Assembly (NCBI RefSeq): GCF_002356555.2
Contig: NZ_AP017372.2
Span: forward strand, 2,586,501 to 2,650,500
DNA: 64,000 nucleotides
Direction: 5' to 3'
Origin: Halorhodospira halochloris
GTDB taxonomy: Bacteria > Pseudomonadota > Gammaproteobacteria > Nitrococcales > Halorhodospiraceae
The translations under genes were made by a program, and so were the position numbers. Position 1 is the stretch's first letter, and each line of letters starts with the position of its first letter. Shown here one piece after another: positions 1 to 9,977 of the stretch. Under the pieces are notes generated by a model. That model was given only the letters and a program-made list of their open reading frames with translations, made no database searches and had not been told where the DNA came from.

Positions 1-2
1 GC

Positions 3-572
3 CCACGCTGCGCCATGCCGGCTCAGGGTCAAGATTTACCCTGCCGCTGCATCAACGAACCCTGGCCCTTTACTAGCGCTACCGTACCGCTGCTTTACGA
101 GGGGGCCGTAGCGACCTTGGTCGGTGGCTTTAAGTACCACGGCAACCTGGCGCAGGGGCAGTTGCTCGGCAAGATTCTCTCTAAGGCACTGGAAGCTAGC
201 GAGAAGAGCTTACCCAGGCACCTTATCCCGCTGCCACTTCATTACCGACGGCTCCGCCAGCGTGGCTTTGAGCAGACCAATGAGCTAGCCAGGGCAATCA
301 GCAAAGACAACCCGAGCATAATTACAACGCCCATCCTCAACCGCCGTCGGGCCACTTCACAGCAGTCACTGCTTACGGCAGGTCAGCGTCGCGCCAATGT
401 TGACGAGGCTTTTGCGGTAGACGCCCGCTCTTCTCTACCCAAGCACGTAGCACTGCTCGACGACGTTGTAACCACCGGAGCTACGGCGATCTCCGCAGCA
501 AAGGCGCTGATCAGTGCCGGGGCCGAGCGAGTAGATCTCTGGGCTGTGGCGAGAGCCAGTATTAATAGCTAG
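3..572 (+). CDS. comF: ComF-family phosphoribosyltransferase-like protein, 5' end outside window
   Basis: This is a ComF-family protein with a phosphoribosyltransferase fold, linked in the literature to DNA uptake and transformation; its exact reaction is unresolved. The frame is open from base 3, so the N terminus lies off the window. Cysteines before and after the ATG at 15 (RCAM, then CRC) look like the family's zinc ribbon, so that ATG is unlikely to be the start. The family signature RRLRQRGFEQ is followed by the PRPP-binding loop LLDDVVTTGAT near the C terminus. The gene converges on ubiA with a 10-bp gap. Confidence 0.88.
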   Translation, partial: PRCAMPAQGQDLPCRCINEPWPFTSATVPLLYEGAVATLVGGFKYHGNLAQGQLLGKILSKALEASEKSLPRHLIPLPLHYRRLRQRGFEQTNELARAISKDNPSIITTPILNRRRATSQQSLLTAGQRRANVDEAFAVDARSSLPKHVALLDDVVTTGATAISAAKALISAGAERVDLWAVARASINS

Positions 573-582
573 CCTTGAATAT

Positions 583-1485
583 CTACTGGAAGCCAAGCCA
601 GTGGATATCCAAGAAAATCCCCAAAAATACTAGCCCGCCTAGCCACGCGTTATTGAGGAAGGCGCGGAAACAAGCCTGACGTTCACGATTGCGGATAAGG
701 TACTGCTGATAGACAAAGAGCAAGGCAGCGCCTGTTATCCCGCCGTAATATGCAGCTCCCAAGCCCAGGTGCAGTCCAACCTGGATAAGCGCAATGATCA
801 TCAACACTTGCAAAAAGCCTATCATCAGCCTATCGAGGTCGCCAAAGAGCACCGCCGTTGACTTGACCCCGATCTGCAGGTCATCGTCCCTATCAACCAT
901 GGCGTACATAGTATCGTAGACCGTCGCCCAGAGCACCGCAGACAACATCAGCAGCCATACTACCACCGGCAATTCACCGCTCTGGGCTGCGAAAACCATG
1001 GGCACAGCCCAACCGAAGGCCACCCCCAAGTGCACCTGAGGCAAATGAGTGTAACGCTTGGTGAACGGATAAGTGGCTGCCAGCACCACCGCAACCAAAG
1101 ACAGCAGGATGGTGAGCGGATTGGTAAAGAGTACCAGCGCAAACGCCAACAAGCATAACAGCACGAAGACTAATAGCGCCTCGCGCTCACTCACCCGACC
1201 AGTCGCAAAGGGTCGCGTACGGGTACGCTTGACCTGGCCGTCAATATGGCGATCAGCGTAATCGTTGATAACACACCCAGCGGCGCGCATTATCAGCACA
1301 CCGAACACAAATATAACCAGGATATCCAGATCAGGAACACCCTCGGCAGCAAGCCACAAAGACCACATTACCGGCCAAAGCAGCAGGAAATTCCCGATCG
1401 GACGATCTAGTCTAGCCAGTTCGGCATAGGTACGCAGGCGCTCCAGGATCCACGATCCGGTGCTGCTATCTGCTTGCCAACTCAC
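583..1485 (-). CDS. ubiA: 4-hydroxybenzoate polyprenyltransferase
   Basis: UbiA prenylates 4-hydroxybenzoate, the first membrane step of ubiquinone synthesis. The 300-residue protein has many hydrophobic segments and both Mg-diphosphate motifs. The first is NDYAD followed by a spaced Asp at residues 74-82. The second is an Asp-rich stretch around [13 protein letters not shown] near residue 195. Its start lies inside the end of ubiC (20-bp overlap), so the two are translationally close and consecutive in the pathway. It is the last gene of the minus-strand series that begins at rph. Confidence 0.96.
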   Translation of the reverse strand: MSWQADSSTGSWILERLRTYAELARLDRPIGNFLLLWPVMWSLWLAAEGVPDLDILVIFVFGVLIMRAAGCVINDYADRHIDGQVKRTRTRPFATGRVSEREALLVFVLLCLLAFALVLFTNPLTILLSLVAVVLAATYPFTKRYTHLPQVHLGVAFGWAVPMVFAAQSGELPVVVWLLMLSAVLWATVYDTMYAMVDRDDDLQIGVKSTAVLFGDLDRLMIGFLQVLMIIALIQVGLHLGLGAAYYGGITGAALLFVYQQYLIRNRERQACFRAFLNNAWLGGLVFLGIFLDIHWLGFQ

Positions 1486-2068
1486 CCTCGGCCACCTCCC
1501 TACAGCTTGCTGCCAAGAACACTTCGGTTACCAGGATACTCTGCCGGCCTGCCATTAGAGTAGATCTGCGAGCCCATGCCCCTGGTACAGCATCCTCACC
1601 ATAACGATACAAGCGCCAAGCCAGTGGCTCTTCGCCCTGTAAGCGCGCCACTGCCAAAGGCCCGCGCCGCGCATCCGGCGCTGCAAATATAAGTCTACCC
1701 AAAGGCTGCGCACCAAGGCGAGTAACACTCGCCCAGGGCCCGGGCATCAGCCGCGGCATTACGCTCCGCGCATAGATACGCTGCCCAGCAGTACAGTTTA
1801 AGATTACTTCACGCAACCACACCCACCGCCGCGGATCTTCTCCCAAGGCAAGTGCCTCGTCTGCAGATGGTCGTGCCATCCCCTGCCAGAGGAGAGTTAC
1901 CTCGACATTGCCGAAGCGCTCTAGCTGCGCAGTCAGTGACCCCTTTACAGCAATAAGCTCACGCACCCATACCGGCGGTCGGCACGGCAAGGCAGCTATG
2001 CTCGGACGCCAGCGTGCGTCTCGATGCTGCCACCTCATCCGTTGCGTGAATCGTTTATCCAAACCCAA
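1466..2068 (-). CDS. ubiC: chorismate lyase
   Basis: UbiC converts chorismate to 4-hydroxybenzoate plus pyruvate, supplying the substrate of the overlapping ubiA. The 200-residue protein is somewhat longer than the E. coli enzyme (about 165). It has family features: a central WVWLREVIL strand, the segment [14 protein letters not shown], and the C-terminal ARRSTL and LVTEVFL stretches. Sequence identity is modest by eye, but order and operon context make the call firm. It starts 25 bp after the recG stop. Confidence 0.88.
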   Translation of the reverse strand: MGLDKRFTQRMRWQHRDARWRPSIAALPCRPPVWVRELIAVKGSLTAQLERFGNVEVTLLWQGMARPSADEALALGEDPRRWVWLREVILNCTAGQRIYARSVMPRLMPGPWASVTRLGAQPLGRLIFAAPDARRGPLAVARLQGEEPLAWRLYRYGEDAVPGAWARRSTLMAGRQSILVTEVFLAASCREVAEGELASR

Positions 2069-2093
2069 CCACCTAATACCATTGCCTCATGCC

Positions 2094-4163
2094 TTACACT
2101 TGTCCGTAGCGCTGAGCCTCTCCTATCCAGCGCTCAATCAAGGCCTCAACCACATCAGGCTGTTCAGTCAAGAGTCGCCCAGCAACCCGCTGCACGGTAT
2201 CCAACAGAGCTTTATCGCGACTCAAATCAGCGACCTTTAAGCCGAGATCACCGGTTTGTCGCGAGCCGAGAAACTCACCGGGGCCACGAATCTGCAAATC
2301 CCGCTCGGCGATAACAAACCCATCGGTGGTCTCACGCATAACCTCTAGGCGCTGACGGGATACGGCTGACAACGGTCCATGATACATGAGCACGCAACTC
2401 GACGCCGAACTACCCCGGCCAACCCGCCCCCTTAACTGGTGCAGCTGAGCCAAACCAAGACGCTCAGCATTATCGATTATCATCAGGCTGGCATTGGCAA
2501 CGTCCACCCCCACTTCAATCACCGTCGTCGCCACCAACAGTTCGATCTCGCCAGCCGCAAATTGCGCCATAGCCCTCTCTTTTTCGGCCGCGGCCATGCG
2601 CCCATGTATCAGCCCAATAGTGCATTCATCAAGCTCTCGCGCGAGCTCCTCGGCCGTCTCCTCAGCTGCCTGGGCATCAAGCTCCTCAGAGGCTTCCACC
2701 AGGGTGCATACCCAATATGCTTGGCGCCCCTCAAGCAAGGCTCCCCGTATCCGTTCAATCACTTCATCACGTCTTGCACTGGAGACCGCCACGGTCTTGA
2801 CCTCACCCCGCCCTGGGGGACGCTCATCTAGCAACGAGACATCAAGATCGGCATAGATGGTCATTGCCAGTGTGCGGGGGATGGGAGTTGCAGTCATGCT
2901 CAACTGGTGGGGCTCAACACTACCCGCCTTCTCCTTCAGGGCAAGACGTTGATTGACGCCGAATCGGTGCTGCTCATCTATCACCACCAACCCCAGCCTG
3001 AAAAACTCAACCGCCTCTTGGAATAAAGCATGGGTGCCAATGGCTACTCCTGCCCGTCCTGCAGCCAAACTCTGCATGGCACTACGCCTTTGCGCTGTTG
3101 ACGCACTACCACTGAGCCAAGCCAACTCCACCTCAAGGGGAATCAACCAACTCGACAGGGTTCGCCAGTGCTGCTCGGCCAGCAACTCGGTTGGGGCCAT
3201 GACAGCAGCCTGATAACCGCTGCCTATGGCACGGGCACAGGCCAATGCTGCAATAACCGTCTTCCCCGAGCCTACATCGCCTTGCAGCAAGCGCAGCATC
3301 GGACTAGGTTGCGCCATGTCTGCAGCCACTTCGCTATCGACCCGGAGTTGCGCAGCGGTAAGCTCAAAGGGGAGTGTGTCGCGCAGTTGGCCGGCCAACC
3401 CCTCCCCTCCATCCAATACCGGCGCGGTGGCAGCAGCATGCAAGTTGAGCCGATAACGCCGCAGTGTCAAGTGATGGGCTAGCAGCTCCTCATACGCCAC
3501 CCTTTGCACAGCCGGGTGGCGCCCCTCAAGCAAGGCCTGGGTGTCCGTCTCCGGAGACGGCCGATGAATCTGCTGGAACGCCTCCAACAGTCCTGGCCAG
3601 CCAGACTCAGGAAGCATAGACCCGTCGAGATGATCCTGCCCGTGTTGGGCAAACAACTCCAAGGCAACATCGACCAGGCTTCTTAGTTTTTTTTGATGCA
3701 ACCCGTCGGTGCTCCGGTAGACAGGGGTCAAGGCCTCACTCAACCGATCAGTGTCGCCGGGTTTGACCCGCTTGTACTCGGGGTGAACCATCTGCAGGCT
3801 GCCATAGCCTGCACGCACTTCACCGAAGCAGCGCAGCCACAAGCCGCGCTGGAGCCGCTCGGCGGTTTTCGGGGGATAGTTAAAGAAGACCAGATCCAGC
3901 TGACCTGAGCCATCACTGATACGGCAGAGCAGGCGCCGACGCCGCCCCTGAGCTACCTCGCTCCAAGCAATAGCACCCTCGACCAGGGCCCGCTCACCGG
4001 CACTCAGATCGGCTATCCTGCGCAAGCGAGTCCGATCCTCGTAACGGATGGGCAAGTGCAGCAACAGATCTGCAAGGGTATAGATATTTAATCTATGCAG
4101 CCGCTGTACGCTTCGCTCACCCACTCCGGGTAGTGCTTGCAGGCGCCAGTCTGGCGCTATCAC
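2094..4163 (-). CDS. recG: ATP-dependent DNA helicase RecG
   Basis: RecG is a monomeric branched-DNA translocase that reverses stalled forks and processes recombination intermediates. The 689-residue protein matches the usual length. An N-terminal wedge/OB region (residues about 1-200) precedes a superfamily 2 helicase core. The core shows Walker A GDVGSGKT, the DEQH box (VVIDEQHRFG), motif III SMTATPIPRT and the motif VI region QLRGRVGRG. It ends with the conserved RDLQIRGPGEFLG-type segment. It lies 9 bp after ridA; recG beside spoT is common in gammaproteobacteria. Confidence 0.97.
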   Translation of the reverse strand: MIAPDWRLQALPGVGERSVQRLHRLNIYTLADLLLHLPIRYEDRTRLRRIADLSAGERALVEGAIAWSEVAQGRRRRLLCRISDGSGQLDLVFFNYPPKTAERLQRGLWLRCFGEVRAGYGSLQMVHPEYKRVKPGDTDRLSEALTPVYRSTDGLHQKKLRSLVDVALELFAQHGQDHLDGSMLPESGWPGLLEAFQQIHRPSPETDTQALLEGRHPAVQRVAYEELLAHHLTLRRYRLNLHAAATAPVLDGGEGLAGQLRDTLPFELTAAQLRVDSEVAADMAQPSPMLRLLQGDVGSGKTVIAALACARAIGSGYQAAVMAPTELLAEQHWRTLSSWLIPLEVELAWLSGSASTAQRRSAMQSLAAGRAGVAIGTHALFQEAVEFFRLGLVVIDEQHRFGVNQRLALKEKAGSVEPHQLSMTATPIPRTLAMTIYADLDVSLLDERPPGRGEVKTVAVSSARRDEVIERIRGALLEGRQAYWVCTLVEASEELDAQAAEETAEELARELDECTIGLIHGRMAAAEKERAMAQFAAGEIELLVATTVIEVGVDVANASLMIIDNAERLGLAQLHQLRGRVGRGSSASSCVLMYHGPLSAVSRQRLEVMRETTDGFVIAERDLQIRGPGEFLGSRQTGDLGLKVADLSRDKALLDTVQRVAGRLLTEQPDVVEALIERWIGEAQRYGQV

Positions 4164-4172
4164 AGCTAAGCT

Positions 4173-4568
4173 TTAGGCCTTGTTGGGAAGATACAGGATT
4201 GCGTCCATCTCTACCGCTGCCCCCTTAGGCAAGGCGCTAACGCCCACTGCAGCTCGCGACGGGTAGGGCTGGGCGAGGACATCCGCCATCACTTCGTTGA
4301 CCAGTGAAAAATGGCTCAGGTCGGTCAAGTAGACTGTTATGCGCACCGCATCCGCTAAAGATCCGCCAGCGGCTTCGGCAACAGCGCCGAGATTAGCAAA
4401 GACACGTTCTATCTGACTGTGCATGTCGGCACCAACCAGTTCACCGGTCTCTGGGTCCAACGGTATCTGTCCGGAAACATAGACAAATTCACCGGCCTTG
4501 ACTGCTTGGTTATAAGGACCTATGGCGGCAGGAGCCGCAGTTGTCTCAACTGTCTGAAGGTTTGACAT
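4173..4568 (-). CDS. ridA: RidA-family enamine/imine deaminase
   Basis: RidA (YjgF/YER057c) hydrolyses reactive 2-aminoacrylate-type enamines or imines released by PLP enzymes, protecting other PLP enzymes in the cytosol. The 131-residue size is typical of the trimer-forming family. The signature segments VYVSGQIPLDP, YPSRAAVGVSALP (with the carboxylate-binding Arg) and AAVEMDAI are present. A strong ribosome binding site (AAGGAGGAGAT on the minus strand) lies just upstream of the ATG at 4568. The gene sits between spoT and recG, a common arrangement. Confidence 0.94.
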   Translation of the reverse strand: MSNLQTVETTAAPAAIGPYNQAVKAGEFVYVSGQIPLDPETGELVGADMHSQIERVFANLGAVAEAAGGSLADAVRITVYLTDLSHFSLVNEVMADVLAQPYPSRAAVGVSALPKGAAVEMDAILYLPNKA

Positions 4569-4604
4569 ATCTCCTCCTTAATACCGACTAAAAAACTTCT
4601 TGTC

Positions 4605-6791
4605 CTAATTGATCTTCCGCGAAATGCGCTGCACAACCGACATGGCGCGTAAGTGTCGCATTATCGAGGCCAGGTGGCGACGGTCGCGAACCAGAATCAA
4701 GAACCTAACAGTGGCTATCATGCCATCGCGCTCTTCAATGGTTACGTTCTCTATGCTTGAGCCACGCTCGGCAATAGCATAGGCGAGCTGAGCAAGTGCG
4801 CCGCGTTCGTTGACTACATCAAGGCTTATCTGAGCCGGAAAATCATTTTCACTCTCCGCTTCCCAGTCGACGTCTATCCAATTCTCGTAGCGTTTACGCT
4901 GCCCGCCGACGTTTTTACAATCGCGATGATGGATAACCACACCCCGACCACTGCTCACAAAACCGACAATAGGATCTCCCGGGATAGGCCGACAGCAGCG
5001 GCCAAAGCTGACGACTGCCCCCTCGTTCCCACGCAGGGTTAAGTTGCCACCGTGCCCCTGTTCGGCAATACTCTCATTAAACTCTGCTGCGCCTTGCTCT
5101 AAACCTGAGAGTAACTGTGCGACCAACCACGGCACCCGCCTGCCGAGACCTACCTCTTTAAACAGCTGTTCCAAGCTATCCGCGCCGGCCTTTTCAACCG
5201 CATGTTCAACATGTTCTGCATCAAGCTGTTCCAGATCAAGTGACAGGGCTGCCAGAGCGCGCTCGACCATGCGTCTGCCGAGATCCACAGCCTCTTCGCC
5301 CTCCAGTCGCTTGAGGGCGTGACGAATAGCCGTTCGCGCCTTTGCGGTTACCACAAAGTCAAGCCACACCGGGTTTGGCCGGGCTACCGGGGCAGTGACG
5401 ATCTCAATCATCTGACCAGTTTTGAGAGGCGTTCGTAGCGGGGTTAAACGATGGTCAACCTTGGCCGCAACACAACTGTTACCGACATCTGAATGGATAG
5501 CATAGGCTAAATCGACGGGTGTGGCGTTATGAGGAAGCTCGATTATGTCGCCTTTGGGCGTAAAGACATAGATCTCATCCGGGACCAGGTCTATCTTCAC
5601 ACTTTCGATAAACTCTTCGGAATTGCCGGCGCTGCGCTGCATCTCGAGCAGGTGTTGGACCCATTCGCGGGCCCTTATCTGAGCCTTGTTGCTGCCCTCC
5701 TCGGCATCTTTATAGAGCCAGTGCGCAGCTATCCCCGACTCAGCCACAGCATCCATCTCGCCGGTGCGGATCTGCGCCTCCAGGCGGATCCGATGCGGTC
5801 CCACCAGGGTAGTGTGGAGCGATTGGTAGCCATTGGCCTTAGGGATAGCAATGTAGTCTTTGATTCGTCCCGGGCGCGGTTTATATAGATTATGCAGGAT
5901 GCCGAGCACGCGGTAACACTCGTCAACCGAATCTACTACTACCCGAAAACCATAAACATCAAAGACATCACGAAAATTAAGCTGCTTATGCAGCATCTTA
6001 CAATAGATCGACCAAAGGTGTTTTTCACGCCCCTCGACCTTAGCCTCAATGCCCATCTGGGACAGGCGGCTGCGCACCTGATCGCAGACCGTATCCAGGA
6101 TAACCCCCCTCCTGCCCCTTTGCCGCGCTAACTTCTCCTTGAGCGCGCGATAACGCAGCGGGTAGAGGGCAGCGAAACCAAGATCCTCTAGCTCGATGCG
6201 CATCGCGTTAATTCCTAGCCGCTGCGCTATTGGGGCGTAGATCTCTAGGGTTTCACGGGCGATCTGCCGACGCTTTTGCGGCGGCATAATCCAGATGGTG
6301 CGCATGTTGTGAAGGCGATCGGCCAGTTTTATCAGGATGACGCGGATATCCTGCGTCATTGCCATGATCATCTTGCGGAAGCTTTGCGCCTGAGCCTCCG
6401 CTTTGCTCTTGCCGTCTATAGCGGTAAGTTTTGAAACGCCATCGACAAGTTCGGCAACCTGCTCACCGAACCTATCGACAAGGCCTTCTTTAGCCGTAGG
6501 CGTATCTTCAATGACGTCATGGAGAAGTGCCGCGACAATAGCCTCCTCGTCGAGGCGCATCTCGGCGAGGATGCGGGCTACTGCTACAGGATGGACTATG
6601 TACGGCTCGCCGCTGCGCCGGCGCTGTCCTTCGTGGGCAGCTGCCGAGAAGCGGTAAGCCTCCTCGACTCGCTCAACCTGGTGTGAATCTAGGTATTCGT
6701 GCAGCTCGGCGAGCAACTCGCCCAGGCGACGCTGCGGGTCAGACAACGCCGCGCTATCATCATCTGCAATTAAACTTGCGGCTCGCGCCAT
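4605..6791 (-). CDS. spoT: bifunctional (p)ppGpp synthetase/hydrolase (SpoT/Rel type)
   Basis: This enzyme makes and degrades the stringent-response alarmone (p)ppGpp. The 728-residue order is classic. An HD hydrolase domain shows the metal motif HDVIEDT (near residue 91) and LIKLADRLHNMRT. A synthetase domain shows KDYIAIPKANGYQSLHT and EAQIRT. A TGS domain shows YVFTPKGDIIELP, and an ACT domain lies at the C terminus. Both HD and synthetase signatures look intact, so a bifunctional rather than RelA-only enzyme is inferred. It follows rpoZ by about 23 bp. The usual partner gmk is not here but at 12.5 kb on the other strand with yicC. Confidence 0.96.
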   Translation of the reverse strand: MARAASLIADDDSAALSDPQRRLGELLAELHEYLDSHQVERVEEAYRFSAAAHEGQRRRSGEPYIVHPVAVARILAEMRLDEEAIVAALLHDVIEDTPTAKEGLVDRFGEQVAELVDGVSKLTAIDGKSKAEAQAQSFRKMIMAMTQDIRVILIKLADRLHNMRTIWIMPPQKRRQIARETLEIYAPIAQRLGINAMRIELEDLGFAALYPLRYRALKEKLARQRGRRGVILDTVCDQVRSRLSQMGIEAKVEGREKHLWSIYCKMLHKQLNFRDVFDVYGFRVVVDSVDECYRVLGILHNLYKPRPGRIKDYIAIPKANGYQSLHTTLVGPHRIRLEAQIRTGEMDAVAESGIAAHWLYKDAEEGSNKAQIRAREWVQHLLEMQRSAGNSEEFIESVKIDLVPDEIYVFTPKGDIIELPHNATPVDLAYAIHSDVGNSCVAAKVDHRLTPLRTPLKTGQMIEIVTAPVARPNPVWLDFVVTAKARTAIRHALKRLEGEEAVDLGRRMVERALAALSLDLEQLDAEHVEHAVEKAGADSLEQLFKEVGLGRRVPWLVAQLLSGLEQGAAEFNESIAEQGHGGNLTLRGNEGAVVSFGRCCRPIPGDPIVGFVSSGRGVVIHHRDCKNVGGQRKRYENWIDVDWEAESENDFPAQISLDVVNERGALAQLAYAIAERGSSIENVTIEERDGMIATVRFLILVRDRRHLASIMRHLRAMSVVQRISRKIN

Positions 6792-6814
6792 ACTTCATCC
6801 GACCGCCACATACA

Positions 6815-7177
6815 TCAGGCGCCGCCTTCATCTGAATTGGTTGAACCCCCGTCCGGGGTGCCGAATTCTCTCTCTTCACTAGCATGCGGGTCGGGCTGAG
6901 CAGGACCGCCGCCCACCTCTGCCACAACATCCGCCGTACTAAAGCCACCAAGTCGAGCGGCCTCATGAGAGCCACCCTCTTCAACACCAAGGATAGATGG
7001 GCCGATATGTCCATCAGCTATCTCGCGGAGGGCCACTACCGATGGCTTATCGTTCTCCCAGGCTACTAATGGCTCTACCCCATTGGCGATCTGGCGGGCG
7101 CGCTTCGCCCCCGCAAGCACTAGCTGAAACCGGTTATCGACATTTTCCAAACAATCTTCGACAGTAACTCGAGCCAT
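6815..7177 (-). CDS. rpoZ: RNA polymerase omega subunit with long acidic tail
   Basis: Omega helps assemble beta' into RNA polymerase and mediates ppGpp effects together with DksA. The N-terminal ~60 residues are standard: [17 protein letters not shown], then AGAKRARQI and [12 protein letters not shown]. At 120 residues the protein is longer than E. coli omega (91). The extra C-terminal part is Gly/Glu/Asp-rich, includes [11 protein letters not shown], and is probably disordered. A good ribosome binding site (CGGAG) precedes the ATG. The gene sits directly upstream of spoT, the usual pairing. Confidence 0.95.
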   Translation of the reverse strand: MARVTVEDCLENVDNRFQLVLAGAKRARQIANGVEPLVAWENDKPSVVALREIADGHIGPSILGVEEGGSHEAARLGGFSTADVVAEVGGGPAQPDPHASEEREFGTPDGGSTNSDEGGA

Positions 7178-7231
7178 AGTAATCTCCGTTCAAATGCAAT
7201 ATTTTGTTAATTTTACTGCTTTGCTGGCCAA

Positions 7232-8422
7232 CTAGGAAGCAGGTAAAAGAAACTCAAGGGCCGAATCAAGCAGCTCAAAAGCGCCATCAGCAGCACGCAA
7301 ACGTCCCGCTCTCCATTCCAACCACCCGTCTTTGATTAGTTGCCCCACACAATCCTCAAGCTCAGTCCAGGAAATCCCACTATTCGCCTGCGCCTCACAT
7401 GGCGCAATGCCATCAACCAGGCGCAGCCCATTGGCAAACAGCTCGAACACCACCTCATCGCGACTTAGCTGCCAATCTCTGGCATCCGCCGATTCGGTGC
7501 CAGCCGAGCGCAGCCACTGCTGCGGCGAAGCCACAGCCTCAGTGCGAACGATCTTCCCCGGCGCTAAAGTGAGCTTGCCATGGGCGCCCGGCCCGATACC
7601 CAGGAAGTCACCGTAGCTCCAGTAGTTGAGGTTGTGAACGCACTGCTGGCCCGGGCCAGCAAAGGCTGAAACCTCATAGCGCTTGAGCCCGGCCGCTGCC
7701 ATCTGCTCGCGACAGGCGCTCTCCATCTGCGCCTGGGCTTGGTCATCAGGCAAATCCGCAGGTGGGTTCTGCGCTATGGGAGTCCCAGATTCTATAGTCA
7801 GCTGGTAGTGGCTGATATGCTTGACTCCGAGGTTCACTAGCCTAGTCACATCAGCCTGAGCCGAGCTTTGTGTTTGCCCGGGCAGGGCATACATCAAGTC
7901 GACATTAACCCGCGTTAAGCCAGCCGCATGGGCCTGCTCTAATGCACTTAGCGCGGCCCGTGAATCATGCACTCTCCCCAAGCGCCGCAAAAGGTGATCG
8001 TCCAGGCTCTGAACACCCAAGGATAACCTATTTATCCCAGCGGCCCGGTAATCGCACCACTCACCGCGCTCCCTAGCCCCCGGGTTTGCCTCCAGTGTAA
8101 CCTCGACATCCCAAGCAAGCCCAATTTGTTCGCCAACTGCTTCGAGTATCCTCTGCACAGCCGCAGCGGGCAGCAGGCTTGGTGTACCGCCGCCGAAAAA
8201 CACGCTTACCGCCGGTGGCGCGGCTGTCGAACCAAGTAGTGCTCGCTGTTCATTAAACCATCTGCAGACGCGGCTCAGCTCAGCTTCAACCCCACCAACA
8301 AAAGGCTCTACTAAGGTCTCGCCCCCCATCGGATAGGCATTGAAATCGCAGTAGGAGCAGCGTCGCAGGCACCACGGCCAATGTATATAAACACTTAGCG
8401 GCGGTAACCGGTCTCTACACAT
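7232..8422 (-). CDS. hemW: radical SAM heme chaperone HemW (HemN-like)
   Basis: HemW is a radical-SAM protein related to coproporphyrinogen III dehydrogenase, now regarded as a heme chaperone. The 4Fe-4S motif CLRRCSYC (CxxxCxxC) lies near residues 18-25, followed by FFGGGTPSLL and the radical-SAM core segment LGVQSLDDHLLRRLGR. The length of 396 residues suits HemW rather than the longer HemN. It begins 2 bp after the rdgB stop, so the two genes are co-transcribed, as in many gammaproteobacteria. Confidence 0.93.
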   Translation of the reverse strand: MCRDRLPPLSVYIHWPWCLRRCSYCDFNAYPMGGETLVEPFVGGVEAELSRVCRWFNEQRALLGSTAAPPAVSVFFGGGTPSLLPAAAVQRILEAVGEQIGLAWDVEVTLEANPGARERGEWCDYRAAGINRLSLGVQSLDDHLLRRLGRVHDSRAALSALEQAHAAGLTRVNVDLMYALPGQTQSSAQADVTRLVNLGVKHISHYQLTIESGTPIAQNPPADLPDDQAQAQMESACREQMAAAGLKRYEVSAFAGPGQQCVHNLNYWSYGDFLGIGPGAHGKLTLAPGKIVRTEAVASPQQWLRSAGTESADARDWQLSRDEVVFELFANGLRLVDGIAPCEAQANSGISWTELEDCVGQLIKDGWLEWRAGRLRAADGAFELLDSALEFLLPAS

Positions 8423-8424
8423 GC

Positions 8425-9027
8425 CTAGCTTGCGATCACGAATCGATTCAGCTGATCGACCAGCTCGCGCAAGGCTTGGCCACGGTGGCTACGCGCATCT
8501 TTGGCGCCACTGTCTAGTTCAGCGGCAGTTAAGCCAAGCTGGGGGTCTGCAAAGAGTGGGTCGTAGCCAAAGCCGTTAGTACCTCGCGGGCTATCAACAA
8601 TATAGCCGCGCCAAATCCCATGGGCTAGCAATGGTGCCGGGTCCTGCCAGTTACGCAAGTAAACCATTACGCAGTGGAATGCGGCTTGGCGGCGGTGGTT
8701 CTCCACTCCAGCCAACTTGCTGAGCAAAAGTTGGTTATTTGCAGCATCGTCACCCTGCCTGCCGGCATAGCGGGCAGAATATATACCCGGCTCGCCACCC
8801 AGGGCCGGAACCACTAGCCCTGAATCATCTGCTACGGCTGGTAAACCACTGCACTTGGCGACATGCCTGGCCTTGATCAAGGCATTTTCAACAAAGGTAG
8901 CGGCATCTTCGGGCGCTGAATCTATTTCCAATTCTTTCTGTCCCAGCACCTCTATGCCGGAGCCGGCAAGCATTCTCGACAATTCAGCCATTTTGCCCGG
9001 GTTACCGGTAGCAAGAACCAGTCTCAT
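8425..9027 (-). CDS. rdgB: non-canonical purine NTP pyrophosphatase (dITP/XTP)
   Basis: RdgB (HAM1 family) hydrolyses dITP, ITP and XTP to monophosphates, cleaning the nucleotide pool. The 200-residue protein starts with the signature [12 protein letters not shown] and contains DDSGL, an ARYAGR segment and [10 protein letters not shown], all conserved in the family. The start overlaps the end of rph by 4 bp, and the stop lies just before hemW, so rph-rdgB-hemW form one unit. Confidence 0.97.
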   Translation of the reverse strand: MRLVLATGNPGKMAELSRMLAGSGIEVLGQKELEIDSAPEDAATFVENALIKARHVAKCSGLPAVADDSGLVVPALGGEPGIYSARYAGRQGDDAANNQLLLSKLAGVENHRRQAAFHCVMVYLRNWQDPAPLLAHGIWRGYIVDSPRGTNGFGYDPLFADPQLGLTAAELDSGAKDARSHRGQALRELVDQLNRFVIAS

Positions 9028-9740
9028 GCCCCCAAAGCCTCATTCTGAGCCAAAAGCAACTCTTTTACCCCTTTATCTGCTAGATCAAGCATGGCATCGA
9101 GCTCATCGCGCCTAAATGCATGCCCCTCAGCCGTACCCTGAATCTCAATGAAACCACCGCCCTCATTCATCACTACATTCATGTCTGTCTCGGCCTCACC
9201 ATCCTCAGCATAATCCAGATCCAGAACAGCCTCGCCCCGGTATACCCCAACCGAAACCGAGGCCACTTGGCCATGGAGAGGCGAACTACGGATCACCCGT
9301 TGCCGCACGAGGCTCTCAACTGCGTCGACCAAAGCGATATAACTACCGGTTATAGCAGCGGTTCTTGTACCGCCATCGGCCTGGAGAACATCACAGTCGA
9401 CGACTACCTGGCGCTCGCCTAGGGCCTCCAGATCGGTTACTGCGCGCAACGACCGACCTATTAGGCGCTGTATCTCGAGGGTCCGTCCCTGCTGCTTGCC
9501 CCGCGCAGCCTCGCGATCACTGCGGGTGTGAGTAGAACGTGGCAGCATACCGTATTCCGCGGTCACCCAGCCCCTGCCTTTATTGCGCAGCCATGGCGGG
9601 ACACGTTGTTCGACACTCGCAGTACACAGTACTCGAGTATCACCGTAGGCGATCAATACCGAGCCTTCGGCATGTTTGGTGTAATGTCGCTGAATTTCAA
9701 CAGGGCGCATCTGATCACTACTTCGGCCACTGGGGCGCAT
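9024..9740 (-). CDS. rph: ribonuclease PH
   Basis: RNase PH is a phosphate-dependent 3' exoribonuclease that trims tRNA precursors. The 238-residue protein begins [14 protein letters not shown] and shows the core segments [16 protein letters not shown] and the active-site region [18 protein letters not shown]. The C terminus is complete ([14 protein letters not shown]), unlike the frameshifted gene of E. coli K-12. It is the first gene of the minus-strand series. The 237 bp up to the divergent chemoreceptor must hold promoters for both strands. Confidence 0.97.
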   Translation of the reverse strand: MRPSGRSSDQMRPVEIQRHYTKHAEGSVLIAYGDTRVLCTASVEQRVPPWLRNKGRGWVTAEYGMLPRSTHTRSDREAARGKQQGRTLEIQRLIGRSLRAVTDLEALGERQVVVDCDVLQADGGTRTAAITGSYIALVDAVESLVRQRVIRSSPLHGQVASVSVGVYRGEAVLDLDYAEDGEAETDMNVVMNEGGGFIEIQGTAEGHAFRRDELDAMLDLADKGVKELLLAQNEALGA

Positions 9741-9977
9741 CTTACCTCCTTGAAATTAGTGCTTTATCTTCAGCACCTTAGAAAAACCGTAGAGACAAAA
9801 CCAACAACAGCTCTGGACTGTTTATCCCGCGTATTAGATTATGGACACAAAATCCTCGCAACATGACACGGTATGCGTTGACCAGATTCAGCCAATTGAA
9901 GCAGATATATAAAGAGCAAGCTTGCTGTGCCTGCCTGGGGACCCACTAGCCCCGGTTAATAACAAGAGAGGACCGCC

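Noticed and set aside
9890-9977. Flagellar sigma28 promoter before the Aer-like gene (TAAA then GCC)
   Set aside because: Only the first half matches; the GCCGATAA element is not present.
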